DNA of 64,000 nt from Acetispira formosa (nom. nud.) (GTDB taxonomy: Bacteria; Desulfobacterota; Desulfarculia; Adiutricales; Adiutricaceae): NCBI GenBank assembly GCA_023525915.1, contig CP026657.1:2256001-2320000 (forward strand), in the 5' to 3' direction. How positions within the stretch are numbered: position 1 is the stretch's first letter; every line of letters starts with the position of its first letter. The notes beneath the pieces were generated by a model. It made no database searches. It was not told the origin of the DNA and saw nothing but the letters and a program-made list of their open reading frames with translations. This document shows positions 52,538 to 61,140 of this stretch, in pieces. Position numbers and translations under genes: made by a program.

Positions 52538-53300
52538 GCTTGACCGTCGGCCCGTCATGCTCAGCCGCCGCCATATCGATGTGGTGCTGATGGAGCCGCA
52601 GAAATCCGACAACATCGGCACCACAGCCAGGGCCATGGCCAACATGGGTCTGGGCCGCCTGATTCTGGTGCGCCCGCGCAGCCTCAACTGGGAATTGATT
52701 GAGGCCACGGCCACCAGCCATTCCGGCCGCATTCTCAAGGACATTGTCATCCATCAGGAGTTGGAGGAGGCGCTGGAGCCATATGGGCTGGTCATAGGCA
52801 CCACGGCCAGGGTCGGTAACCGCCGGGGACCGTTTTACACCCCGCGCCAGCTTGTTTCCGAGCTTCTGCCGCAAAATGGCCTGGAGCCAATTGCCTCGGC
52901 CATTCTCTTTGGCCCGGAGCGTATGGGGCTGTCCACCGAAGACCTGCGCCATTGCCAGAAAGTAGTCCGCATTCCCACGGACGATCCTGAAACCAGCTCG
53001 CTCAACCTGGCCCAGGCCGTCTTGATTCTGGGCTATGAGCTGATAATGGCGGCCGGCGGCGAGCCGGAGGCCCCCAAAATAAAACCGGCCTCCCACGACG
53101 AATTGAACGGCATGTACGAAGACCTTTCAGAGACCTTGATACATATCGGCTTTCTCCCGGCCGACAACCCGGAGCACTGGCTGATGAACATAAAAAAAAT
53201 ATTTAACCGGAGCCTGTTGACCACCGGCGAATGCAACCTCTGGCGCGGAGTCTGCCGTCAAATCCGCTGGGCCCTGTCCAACACCGACAAGCTGCGTTGA
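52512..53300 (+). CDS. SPOUT RNA methyltransferase, TrmJ/TrmH type
   Basis: 262 residues. SPOUT knot motifs: DVVLMEPQKSDNIGTTARAMANMGLGRLILV (segment NIGTTARAMANMG), AILFGPERMGLSTEDL and RIPTDDPETSSLNLAQAVLILGYEL (segment SSLNLAQAV). N-I-G-x-x-A-R-A and FGPE-x-x-GL are those of TrmJ, which 2'-O-methylates tRNA position 32; other rRNA or tRNA targets are possible. It begins inside pth, so it is translated in the same operon. Confidence 0.9.
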   Translation: MMPRNPVNKLDRRPVMLSRRHIDVVLMEPQKSDNIGTTARAMANMGLGRLILVRPRSLNWELIEATATSHSGRILKDIVIHQELEEALEPYGLVIGTTARVGNRRGPFYTPRQLVSELLPQNGLEPIASAILFGPERMGLSTEDLRHCQKVVRIPTDDPETSSLNLAQAVLILGYELIMAAGGEPEAPKIKPASHDELNGMYEDLSETLIHIGFLPADNPEHWLMNIKKIFNRSLLTTGECNLWRGVCRQIRWALSNTDKLR

Positions 53301-53528
53301 AGGTAACTATTCAGCCGGTAGGTGGGGGGGTGCTCAGACTTTTTCCGCCATGCGTCGCCCACGGCCTTTTAGGACAAGGGGATGACCGTAGGGGCAGGAA
53401 TAGGTAAATAGCGGGCAGGGCCCGCCGTCAACGCCGAGGCAGCGGACCGTCTGAATGTAATGAACTGGCCGCGAAGTGGCGCTTGAACCGTTTGTTCCTT
53501 ATAAGTTACCCTGGAAGAAGCATAAAGC

Positions 53529-55943
53529 ATGTTTGAAAAAGCTGCCAACATCATAACAGCCTTTCTTACAGCCGCTTTCGGCCTGTTCATGATTTTTTCC
53601 GGCCAGCATAAAGCTCTCGGGGCCGCCGCCGGCATTGCTCTGGTCCTTTTGATTTTTCATCTCGCTTTTCTCCGCTTCAAGACCGGCCGTCTTCTGGGCC
53701 TGACCACCGCCAAAAAATACCGGCCCTCCTCCGCCGGTGTTAAGGTCGATACGTCCTGTCTTCTCACTTATGAGCCCTTCCTTTTCTTTCTGAACCCCAC
53801 GGTAAAAAAAATGTTCGTCAGTCTGGCCAATCGGGGCCGGTCGGAGATGACCGTCATCCGTCCGCAGTTGGGCATTCTCGTCCGAAGGGCCCGGCGGCTG
53901 GTGCGCCGCCGCCCGGCCGATGCGGCCGCCTGTGCCGTCCTGGCCTGGTCCCTGGCTCTCTCCGCCCAGGGCGCGGCCGACAAGGAGCGCTGCCAGCGGC
54001 TGTTTGATGAAGCCAGTAAATATTACGCTCTCGCTGTTAAAAATGATCCGGGTAATGTCAGCCTGTTTCTGGATTGGAGCCGGGCCGAAACCAGCCGGGT
54101 CGAACGGCTGGCCAGCGGCTCTTCCAGCCGCAAAGGCCTGTCCGCCCTGAAACTGGCCCTGGCCCGGCTGGAAAAAGCGGCTCAAATGGACCCGGCCTCT
54201 CCTCTGGTGCGCCGGGAAATGGCTCTGGCCCTGGTGCGCATAGCCATGTGGACTCCCGATCTGAAAGAGGCCGCCGAGTGCCTGTCCCGCTCTGTGTACT
54301 CGCTGGAAAAGGCCCGTCCGGTCTGGAATATTGTTTTTTACCATACCCTGTGTGATTTGCTCTCAGACCTGCCGGATCTAACCGAGCCGGGAGCCGGGCA
54401 GTTCTGGAGTTGCATCGATCATATGCTGTCAGAGGCCGCCGCCGAAGATGAGGACGAATACCTGCTCCAATATGCGGCCCTGGCCCGCTATCGCGCGGCC
54501 GTGTTCGAGCCTGACGTCGACGCTCGAATCAGGGCCTCCAAATCCGCTCTGGATACCTTCCATAAGGCTATTGACGCCAATCAAAGCGACGCGGGCAGCC
54601 GTCTTTGGGCCGCCCGCTGCCTGATAGACCTTTATGTCCTCACCAACGACACCGAGCATGAACTTCAGGCGCTGGGGTATTATTTTGACGCGGCCGGTCT
54701 CAAGCCCGATGAGGAGACTTTTTCTGAATGGGGCAATTCGCTGGTTCTTCTGGCTGAAAGGGCCGAGGGTGAAATAGCGGCCCGTCTGTGGCGCGAGGCG
54801 GCCGACAAGTTTGAAAAAGCCATCACCCATATGGGGGTTGCCCGCTGGAAAAGCTCTGTTGTCTGGCATAACTGGGCCTATGCCTTATCACAGCAGGCTT
54901 CCCTTAGCCTTTCGGCGGCCAGCCGCCGGGAGGCGCTTGGGCAGGCTTCGGAACGGTATAAAATGGCCGCCCGTCTGGAGAAATCCGTGGTCACCTGGCT
55001 GAACTGGGGAGATGTCTTGTGCGACCTGGCTGAAATATCCCGGAGCAAAGCGGAGGCCGACCGTCTGTACCGGGAGGCGCGGGACAAATTCCGCCGCGCG
55101 GCCCGTCTGGCCCCGACTGAGGCCGAGCCGTTAATGAGATGGTCGGCGGCATTAATGGCGGCCGCGCGGCGCAGTGGGCCCGGCATTGAGCGGGAGCGCA
55201 TATGGGCCGAGTGTTTCAACCGGTTGGAGCAGGCTGTTCTCATCAACGCGGAGGAGCCGGAAACCTGGATGCTGTGGGGTCAGGCTCTGGTCGAACATTC
55301 TTGGGATCACAGCCCCGACCAGCGTGAGCCGCTTCTGGAACTGGCCGTAAATAAATATCAGCGCGCTCTGGAGCTTGCGCCGAACAATGATCTGGCCCGG
55401 AGTTTTCTGGGCCGGGCCAGGCTGGAGCAGGCGGAGGTCAGTGAAAAGAAAGGCCTGGACATGGCTGGTCTGGCGGCCAATCATTTTCAGGCGGCGGCGG
55501 CGCTGAAGCCCAAAATAGCCGTGTACTGGTCAGATTGGGGCCATGCCCTTTTAAAGGTGGCGGAGCTATCCGACAATGAGGTGGTGGTGCTGTCGTCCAT
55601 TCAGGAGGCTTATGAAAAATTCAAAACAGCCGCCGCTCTGGAGCCGCACGGCAGCGACCACCAGACCGGCCTGGGGCTGACTCTTTATCAATGGGGTGAT
55701 TATCTGGAGGAAGCTGAGCGCAAGCGGAAGCTGTTTATGGAAGCTTATGAGCACTGTCGCCAGGCCAGTCTTTTGGAGCCATATGAGTCATCGGTGTGGC
55801 GCAATTGGGGCCAGGTATTGGAAGCGCTGGCCCTGGTTGAGACTGACCCTGGCAAGAGCAGTGAATGGCAGAACGAAGCCAATGAGAAATATTACATTGC
55901 CACCGGCCTGGAAAACCCCGCCACCCCCGACCGCCGCCACTAG
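53529..55943 (+). CDS. Large TPR-repeat protein with N-terminal membrane anchor
   Basis: 804 residues. Hydrophobic segments at about residues 5-22 and 33-50 would anchor it in the membrane. From residue 140 the sequence is a long chain of helical repeats with the TPR pattern, among them the recurrent WLNWGDVLCDLAE, WMLWGQALVEHS and WSDWGHALLKVAEL (an alternating W-x-W/W-G rhythm) and several KFEKAITHMG-like units. I count roughly 12-15 units. TPR proteins act as protein docking scaffolds. The partner is unknown. It is monocistronic and not recognised as a named family. Confidence 0.75.
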   Translation: MFEKAANIITAFLTAAFGLFMIFSGQHKALGAAAGIALVLLIFHLAFLRFKTGRLLGLTTAKKYRPSSAGVKVDTSCLLTYEPFLFFLNPTVKKMFVSLANRGRSEMTVIRPQLGILVRRARRLVRRRPADAAACAVLAWSLALSAQGAADKERCQRLFDEASKYYALAVKNDPGNVSLFLDWSRAETSRVERLASGSSSRKGLSALKLALARLEKAAQMDPASPLVRREMALALVRIAMWTPDLKEAAECLSRSVYSLEKARPVWNIVFYHTLCDLLSDLPDLTEPGAGQFWSCIDHMLSEAAAEDEDEYLLQYAALARYRAAVFEPDVDARIRASKSALDTFHKAIDANQSDAGSRLWAARCLIDLYVLTNDTEHELQALGYYFDAAGLKPDEETFSEWGNSLVLLAERAEGEIAARLWREAADKFEKAITHMGVARWKSSVVWHNWAYALSQQASLSLSAASRREALGQASERYKMAARLEKSVVTWLNWGDVLCDLAEISRSKAEADRLYREARDKFRRAARLAPTEAEPLMRWSAALMAAARRSGPGIERERIWAECFNRLEQAVLINAEEPETWMLWGQALVEHSWDHSPDQREPLLELAVNKYQRALELAPNNDLARSFLGRARLEQAEVSEKKGLDMAGLAANHFQAAAALKPKIAVYWSDWGHALLKVAELSDNEVVVLSSIQEAYEKFKTAAALEPHGSDHQTGLGLTLYQWGDYLEEAERKRKLFMEAYEHCRQASLLEPYESSVWRNWGQVLEALALVETDPGKSSEWQNEANEKYYIATGLENPATPDRRH

Positions 55944-56185
55944 TGCGTGGTGCGTGGTGCGTGGTCCGCACTGGACTATGTCTGGGGGGCGGTTTCCCGG
56001 TGCGCGGCTTTTGGCGGCCATCATCGTATTAAGAGCGGCGCCCCCTCAGCCATAGCCGCACCTATGGCTGAGGGGGCGCCGCTCTTAATACGATGATGGC
56101 CGCCAAAATTAACTATTACGGGAAACCCTCACCCAGACGAAGGATGCGCAAGCATCCGTGGGTCCAGGGCTCTGCCCTGGCCCTG
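55944..56185. repeat. Family 3 repeat, inverted pair with a 47-bp perfect stem (locus 7)
   Basis: 56009-56055 and 56062-56108 pair over 47 bases without mismatch around the loop CCGCAC. The left arm begins TTTTGGCGGCCATCATCG. Flanks include GCGTGGTGCGTGGTGCGTGG (a short triplication) and GGATGC-GCAA-GCATCC. The right end overlaps the last codons of the methyltransferase that ends at 56129. Confidence 0.92.
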
Positions 56186-57088
56186 GCGGGCCGGGTCTTT
56201 CAGCGGCTGAAGGAGGAGGGTTTTGCGGGCCAGGAGGCTGTAGGTGTTGCCGGGCCAGGCCGGGGAAAGCTGCCCACGCCCCTTGCCCATCATCCGGCAC
56301 AGCACCTCCGGGATATTCAGGAGAAGCTGTTTCAAGCTGCCGTAGGGAGTTCCAAAATAGGGCTGCCACCAGCGAAGAACCTCAAAGCCGTGCGAACCCA
56401 GAACCATCACCATCGCCCCCGGCGGCGGGTATATCTGATACAGCGGATGCCACAGGCGAAAACCAGGGCCGTAAAGGCGCGGCATGAGGCCGTCCGGGTT
56501 TATCAAGCCGGTCAGAAGCAAGAGGCCGCCGGGCTTGAGCCAGTGCACGGCCCTGGCCAGAAAACCGGACGGATCGCGCAAATGGTCAAACGTTTGATTC
56601 ATAATCAGACAGGTTAAACTTTCCGAAGGAAAATCTATATTTTCAGCCCACTCGCGCATAACAGTCAAGCCCAGCCGGGAAGCGGCCTCAGCAGCGTCAG
56701 GGTGCGGTTCCACAGCTATTCTTTGAAAGGAATCCGGCAGAAGCGAAAGCATCACCCCGGCCCCGGCTCCGATATCCACCACTCGGCCGACTTCCTCCAG
56801 GCTGTTGATCAGGGCGGAGGCGTATTTGGTGTATTCACCCTGGCGGGCGGCGGCCCTCTCGGCCGGGTCAACCGGTCGGCCCTCTGGATCATGTGATATT
56901 CGCCAGCGTTCCGGGGCCTGAAAATAGGAATGGATGAAATCAAGGGACAGGGGCGGGTCCACCTGCCAAGCCCCGCACTCCTCGCATCGGCTCAGGGTAA
57001 AGGGCTCCCCGAAAGCACTGGAGCCGTCCAGGGTTAATTGCGGGATCAGGACATCGTCCTCCGCGCATAGGCGACAGCGGCGGATCAT
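56129..57088 (-). CDS. Class I SAM methyltransferase with N-terminal zinc ribbon
   Basis: 319 residues. Four Cys near the N-terminus (CRLCAEDD, CEECGAWQ) form a likely zinc ribbon, then VVDIGAGAGVMLSLLPDSF (SAM motif I), IAVEPHPDAAE (motif II), LIMNQTFDHLRDPSGFLARA and LKPGGLLLLTGLI. This arrangement is that of the zinc-ribbon methyltransferases often linked to sugar or lipid modification. The last about 20 residues (ARQGQGRALDPRMLAHPSS) are encoded by a family 3 repeat, so the original C-terminus may have been replaced. Overlaps the next methyltransferase by 4 bases. Confidence 0.85.
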   Translation of the reverse strand: MIRRCRLCAEDDVLIPQLTLDGSSAFGEPFTLSRCEECGAWQVDPPLSLDFIHSYFQAPERWRISHDPEGRPVDPAERAAARQGEYTKYASALINSLEEVGRVVDIGAGAGVMLSLLPDSFQRIAVEPHPDAAEAASRLGLTVMREWAENIDFPSESLTCLIMNQTFDHLRDPSGFLARAVHWLKPGGLLLLTGLINPDGLMPRLYGPGFRLWHPLYQIYPPPGAMVMVLGSHGFEVLRWWQPYFGTPYGSLKQLLLNIPEVLCRMMGKGRGQLSPAWPGNTYSLLARKTLLLQPLKDPARQGQGRALDPRMLAHPSSG

Positions 57089-57753
57089 GGCGCTTTCACA
57101 GCCAGGGCCGCCCAGTGATGGTTGACGGCCCGGTTGGTTTCCAGTGTGTTCTGGATTTTAAAGCCCGCTTTTTGCAGGTATCCATTCAGCTCTTCAGGGC
57201 TTGAAACAATCTCGGCCCCATAGCTCTGGCCTGAATGCATGAAGTGCTGGGATATGAGGAAAAGCCCGCCGGCAGGCAAGAGGGAGGCCAGCCGCTCCAA
57301 AGTTTCTTCTAAATTTTCCAGAATCCCCCACAATACCTGAGCCATCACCAGCAAATCAAAGCTTTCCGGGGCCAGAAAGGGAGTGGCGGTCAGGTTTCTC
57401 ACATCCAGGCGTTGAAACGACAGGCGGGGATCTTTCAATCTTTTTTCAGCCCCGGCTATGGCCGTGGCGGAAATATCGGTTATTACCCCTTGAGCCACGG
57501 GGTTTTCCCGCCAGATTGTTTCAGTTAAAAGGCGGGTGAAGAGCCCCAATCCCGCGCCGATATCCAGAAAGCGGCGCACTTTTTTTTCCTGTCCGGCCAA
57601 TAAAAGGAGTGCGGCTTTCATATCGAGCCTTGGGCCCAACTCTTCTATATGCCAGGGATCGGGGCAATTCTGGTACATTTCCTCATATTGCCCGATATGG
57701 CGCCCATCCTTTATAAAATATTCGTGGTAGCTGCCGGCCATGTGCTGCGTCAC
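57085..57753 (-). CDS. Class I SAM methyltransferase
   Basis: 222 residues. Motif I is FLDIGAGLGLFTRLL, motif II GVITDISATAIAGAEKRL, motif IV SFDLLVMAQVLWGILENL and then LLPAGGLFLISQHF. The N-terminal part (YHEYFIKDGRHIGQYEEMYQN) resembles methyltransferases of the kind found in O-antigen or polyketide clusters. Its substrate is unknown. First gene of the two-gene methyltransferase operon; the stop overlaps the start of the second. Confidence 0.85.
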   Translation of the reverse strand: MTQHMAGSYHEYFIKDGRHIGQYEEMYQNCPDPWHIEELGPRLDMKAALLLLAGQEKKVRRFLDIGAGLGLFTRLLTETIWRENPVAQGVITDISATAIAGAEKRLKDPRLSFQRLDVRNLTATPFLAPESFDLLVMAQVLWGILENLEETLERLASLLPAGGLFLISQHFMHSGQSYGAEIVSSPEELNGYLQKAGFKIQNTLETNRAVNHHWAALAVKAP

Positions 57754-57837
57754 CTCCAGCCTTTGATTATACCACGATATTGTTGGAAAAAAAACTTTGT
57801 GTGCCGGACATGCGGCAACGCCGGGCGAGAGGGCAAT

Positions 57838-58046
57838 GATAAAACCCGGCCGGGCGGGCGAAAAAATTTCTGACGTCGCTCGTAATTTTCTCGTATTCCC
57901 GGCCGGGTGGCTTCATTAGAGGTTTGATTGTCCGTGCCCGTCCGGGGAGCAAAATTACGAGCGACTTACAGAAAATTTTTCGCCCGCCCGGCCTGGTCAG
58001 TGTCGGCGTTTGGTAAGGATGACGATTGCGGTTTTCTTACATGAGC
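57838..58046. repeat. Family 4 composite, locus 5, module A half
   Basis: Module A at 57848-57993 with its standard arms and the spacer start CAGTGTCGGCGTTTGG...TTACATGAGCC. The family sequence stops at about 58046, where an IS110 element begins, and module B resumes at 59358. Confidence 0.85.
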
Positions 58047-58098
58047 CAACAAAGTCCAGCAACGGTGTCAGAAGTCAAGCAAAAAAGTAAAAAAGTTT

Positions 58099-59052
58099 TT
58101 ACGTGATAGAAAAAGGATGTTTTTGAATATCCCACGTTGAATTTGAAATGAGCATAGCCCTCATGACCATCAACAGTTTTCTGACACAGGCGATGACGGC
58201 GACCTTATAAGCCTTGCCCTTGGCCCGGAAACCTTCATACCACTTTTTTACCACCGGGTTATGAATTAGGCAGGTGCGCATGATGCAATACAAAATGTTG
58301 CGCACCTTCTTCCGGCCGCCACTGATGTGCCGCTGGCCTCTATATTGCCCGCTGTCACGGTTGAACGGCGCCACCCCGGCCAGGGCGGCGGCCTGCTTCC
58401 GCCTCAGAGAGGTCAATTCAGGCATTTCCGCTATTATTACCGCTGCCGTTATAGGGCCGACTCCAGGAATGCTTCGCAGTATTTCATCGGCCCCTCTGGT
58501 CTCTTCGGAAGCAACAACCAATTGCCGAATACCTTTATCCAGTTCCAGTATTTGCGATTGCAGCATTTTAATGTGCTGGTCTATGCTGTTTTTCATTGTC
58601 GGCCTAGTATTTTCACGGTGCCCTTTTTCCATGGTGATCATGGTGATGAGCTGCTCCCTTCTAAGAAGGAGTTCCGATATTTGCAGCAGTTGCGGGGCTT
58701 TGGGCTGGTCGGGCTTCAGTTCGCGTGATTGTGCGAAACGTGCTATAATTTCAGCATCGATAGAATCAGTTTTTCCCAGACGGCCCAACGATCTGGCGAA
58801 ATCTCTGATCTGTTTTGGGTTGGCCGCCTTCAGGGGTATGCCGGCCTTGAAAAGGGCCTCAGCCAGTTGGTTCTGGTAACTGCCGGTGGCCTCGAAGATG
58901 ACCATCTCAGGCTGATCGTGAGCCAGGGATTCAATGAAAGCATTGATGGCCCGGGGAGTGTTTTTGATGGTTCCCTTGGTTGCCGTGGGCAGCTTGTGGA
59001 AATCAAGGGTGTCCTTGGAAACGTCAATTCCGATAACAGTTTGAAAAGACAT
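58099..59052 (-). CDS. IS110-type DEDD transposase
   Basis: 317 residues from MSFQTVIGIDVSK. The RuvC-like catalytic residues are D10 (IGIDVSK), Glu in VIFEATGSY and Asp in KTDSIDAEIIARFA. The C-terminal Tnp_IS110 part has LRSIPGVGPITAAVIIAEMPEL, AALAGVAPFNRDSGQYRG (with the Ser of the family) and GRKKVRNILYCIMRT. The gene is intact. IS110 recombinases use a bridge RNA made from the end of the element that precedes the gene. Confidence 0.95.
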   Translation of the reverse strand: MSFQTVIGIDVSKDTLDFHKLPTATKGTIKNTPRAINAFIESLAHDQPEMVIFEATGSYQNQLAEALFKAGIPLKAANPKQIRDFARSLGRLGKTDSIDAEIIARFAQSRELKPDQPKAPQLLQISELLLRREQLITMITMEKGHRENTRPTMKNSIDQHIKMLQSQILELDKGIRQLVVASEETRGADEILRSIPGVGPITAAVIIAEMPELTSLRRKQAAALAGVAPFNRDSGQYRGQRHISGGRKKVRNILYCIMRTCLIHNPVVKKWYEGFRAKGKAYKVAVIACVRKLLMVMRAMLISNSTWDIQKHPFSIT

Positions 59053-59064
59053 GAAAAACCTCAT

Positions 59065-59160
59065 CCTTGTAATACGGGCTCAAAGTCCCTGGCAACGGTT
59101 CGAGTTCTTTTCATCGCTTGGGCGGCGGCCACGTCTAGACATCGAGCTTTAAGCTCAGGA
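59065..59160 (-). ncRNA. Candidate bridge RNA region of the IS110 element
   Basis: By position only: the non-coding stretch upstream of the transposase is where IS110 elements encode their guide RNA. It contains GGGCTCAAAGTCCCTGGCAACG-type sequence (segment CAGGGACTTTGAGCCC on the minus strand) that could form a loop. No structure was computed. Confidence 0.35.
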
Positions 59161-59183
59161 GGGCGGACGGCCTGCCAGCCCGT

Positions 59184-59215
59184 GCCCGGTGGTGTTCACA
59201 CCACCGGGCCTTTTT
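59184..59215 (+). terminator. Hairpin terminator near the IS110 right end
   Basis: GCCCGGTGGTG-TTCA-CACCACCGGGC followed by T5 on the plus strand. Confidence 0.85.
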
Positions 59216-59357
59216 ATTTATAACCTTAAAATAGATTGTCAGCAATTGGGGCAGCGGGCTGTCACGGTTGTTGCTTCCCGCTGGCTTGTTGGGGGTCTGC
59301 TCGCAACAACCACGCCACCCCTTTTTCCTTCTTCTTTTTCGTGCTTCTAATATACAA

Positions 59358-59508
59358 GGAGGGCGGGGCGGTGAGATTTCTCCAGAGGGGACCACGATTT
59401 TTGCTCCCCGGACGGGCACGGGCAAACAAAACGCTTTTGGAGCCACCCGGCCGGGAATAAGAGAAAAATCGGGGGCCACTATGGAGATATCTCACCGCCC
59501 CGCCCTCC
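59358..59508. repeat. Family 4 module B, locus 5, right half
   Basis: Complete module B with GGAGGGCGGGGCGGTGAGAT at one end and ATCTCACCGCCCCGCCCTCC at the other, and the shared apical part (GCTCCCCGGACGGGCACGG; CCACCCGGCCGGGAAT). It directly precedes the stop region of cheW2 on the minus strand. Confidence 0.88.
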
Positions 59509-59545
59509 GCGTTTTATCTTTGCCGTTTCAAACAATCTGAAAATA

Positions 59546-60076
59546 TTACCCCGCCGGGAAAAATCCTGAGGCCATGGCCCGGAAGTCATCGGGGGCCAGG
59601 ACGCGATAGAAATCCATGATGGTCCGCACGGTTTCGCCCTGATGAAACACTCCGAGAATGAAATCTTCACCCGGACGGCCGCCAAGATCCGGCGGAGGCT
59701 TCACATCAGTGCCGCGCACGTTTACCACCTGTGAAACATCATCAACAATCACTCCGACCGGCCCAAGGCCGATCTCGTTGTTTTCCATCGTCACCACGAT
59801 GCTGGTATAACTATTGTATTCCACTTCGGACATGCCTAATTTGAGCCGAAGTTCAACCACTGGAATGACTTTGTCCCGGAGGCTGATAACCCCGCGGACA
59901 TAGTGGGGCGTCTGAGGAACCGGACGCACCGGGCGCATGCCGATGATCTCACGTATCTGGAATATATTGACCCCATATTCCTCTCTGCCCAGTGAGAACG
60001 TCAGGTATTTGCCGCCCAAGGTGACGGGCACGAATTCCTGCGGCGGTCCGTTTTTCAGGTCGTCACTTTTGATCAT
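59546..60076 (-). CDS. CheW-like coupling protein, second copy
   Basis: 176 residues. KYLTFSLGREEYGVNIFQIREI, PHYVRGVISLRDKVIPVVELRLKLG and VGVIVDDVSQVVNV show a full CheW fold. It differs from the first CheW in loops and has a C-terminal tail. The start codon overlaps the stop of the TetR gene by one base (TGATG), so the two are coupled. Its link to the cheA cluster 42 kb away, or to another chemosensory system, cannot be told. Preceded downstream by a family 4 module. Confidence 0.92.
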   Translation of the reverse strand: MIKSDDLKNGPPQEFVPVTLGGKYLTFSLGREEYGVNIFQIREIIGMRPVRPVPQTPHYVRGVISLRDKVIPVVELRLKLGMSEVEYNSYTSIVVTMENNEIGLGPVGVIVDDVSQVVNVRGTDVKPPPDLGGRPGEDFILGVFHQGETVRTIMDFYRVLAPDDFRAMASGFFPAG

Positions 60077-60699
60077 CAGGTTCTCCTCTCCGGCCTGGAT
60101 GGGCTGGAACAGCGTTTGTCATTAAGGCTTTTACCACTACGGGGTGGTTCCAGACTGATTAAAAACATGCTCCAAAGCGCCTTGAGGCGCTTTCTGAATT
60201 TTTCCACGCCCTCGTATAGAAGCTCGGCTCTGGACCAATCCAGAATACCAAGATAGGCTTCACAGACCACGGCCTTGGATAAGCGGCTGGGCGGCAATTT
60301 TTCACAGGCGTGACGGACTTCAGTCTCCATCTGGCTCATATGGCGATTCACGGCCGCCATAACCTGCTCTTGCAGGGAAAAGGGCGGCAAAAAGAAAAAT
60401 CTAAGCCAGAACCGCATATGCGGGGTGTTGCTGAAACGGTCCCCGACATCGGGCAGGAAAGCGCCCAGACGCTCCAGACTGTCGGAGGACTGTTTAAAAA
60501 AATCACGCACATATTCCACCTCCTCATCAAGAACTCTCACGAGAACTTTCATAAACAGGTCTTCTTTGCTCTTGAAGTGAGAATAGAGTGTGGATTTATG
60601 AATGCCCACATCTTCCGCCAGCCGGGCTACGGAAGTGGCGTCAAAGCCTTGTTCGGCAAAGCGGATCAAAGCCGCGTCCATTAATTTCTGAAGAGTCAT
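60076..60699 (-). CDS. TetR-family transcriptional regulator
   Basis: 207 residues from the ATG at 60699 (GGGGAG upstream). The HTH is at the N-terminus: LMDAALIRFAEQGFDATSVARLAEDVGIHKSTLYSHFKSKEDLF (segments TSVARLAEDVGI and HKSTLYSHFKSKEDLF). The C-terminal ligand domain has LRFFFLPPFSLQEQVMAAVNRH and is not recognised. TetR repressors usually control adjacent genes, here the coupled cheW2, which is unusual. Ligand unknown. Confidence 0.9.
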   Translation of the reverse strand: MTLQKLMDAALIRFAEQGFDATSVARLAEDVGIHKSTLYSHFKSKEDLFMKVLVRVLDEEVEYVRDFFKQSSDSLERLGAFLPDVGDRFSNTPHMRFWLRFFFLPPFSLQEQVMAAVNRHMSQMETEVRHACEKLPPSRLSKAVVCEAYLGILDWSRAELLYEGVEKFRKRLKALWSMFLISLEPPRSGKSLNDKRCSSPSRPERRT

Positions 60700-60809
60700 G
60701 AAGATTCTCCCCACCGACCGGTTGTTTGGTAAAATTATAGGCGCTTTTTTTCCTGAATGCAAGTCAAAAGAAACTCTTTGTGATTTATCAAGGTGGCGGC
60801 CTGTGGGCC

Positions 60810-60982
60810 AGCAATTCTCAAAATAGACGGCAATTTCAAAATAGCAGGTCGACCCACAGGGGTGACGGAGCGCCAGCGACTGGTTTTGACGGAAAAATAG
60901 CCGCTCGCGAAACAAAAACCACGCTTTTTGTGTAGCGGAGGGGCCGTAAGTTCATGGGAAAAAGTTTACTTTGAGAATCGCT
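60810..60982. repeat. Family 2 MITE-like repeat, complete copy
   Basis: 173 bp, same length as the copy at 6930, with termini AGCAATTCTCAAAATAGAC and GTTTACTTTGAGAATCGCT. It lies upstream of the TetR gene, 110 bases from its start codon, in the gap before the uxaA terminator. Confidence 0.9.
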
Positions 60983-61040
60983 GCCTGTGGCCGGATGAGC
61001 CAAATAATCCTATCCGGGAAAGGCTGCTGCGGCCATACCA

Positions 61041-61078
61041 AAAAACACACCGCAATCCCTTTTGGGGAATTGCGGTGC
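61041..61078 (-). terminator. Terminator of the larA/uxaA operon
   Basis: On the minus strand CACCGCAATTCCCC-AAAA-GGGATTGCGGTG (one mismatch) then GTTTTTT, 62 bases after the uxaA stop. Confidence 0.88.
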
Positions 61079-61140
61079 GGTTGAGGTTGTTTTTCCAGAA
61101 AACCTGTGGCCAGGCGGAAAGGCGGAGCTTCCAGCTTCTC

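Larger units (their letters stand above)
58047..59160 (-). mobile_element. IS110-family element inserted in a family 4 repeat
   Basis: The left limit is where the family 4 spacer breaks (after ACAAAGTCC). The right limit is uncertain: an AGGAGGGCGG sequence resembling the start of module B occurs at 59157 and another at 59356. No terminal inverted repeats are seen, as usual for IS110. The region upstream of the transposase on the minus strand (59065-59160) is non-coding. Confidence 0.7.
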
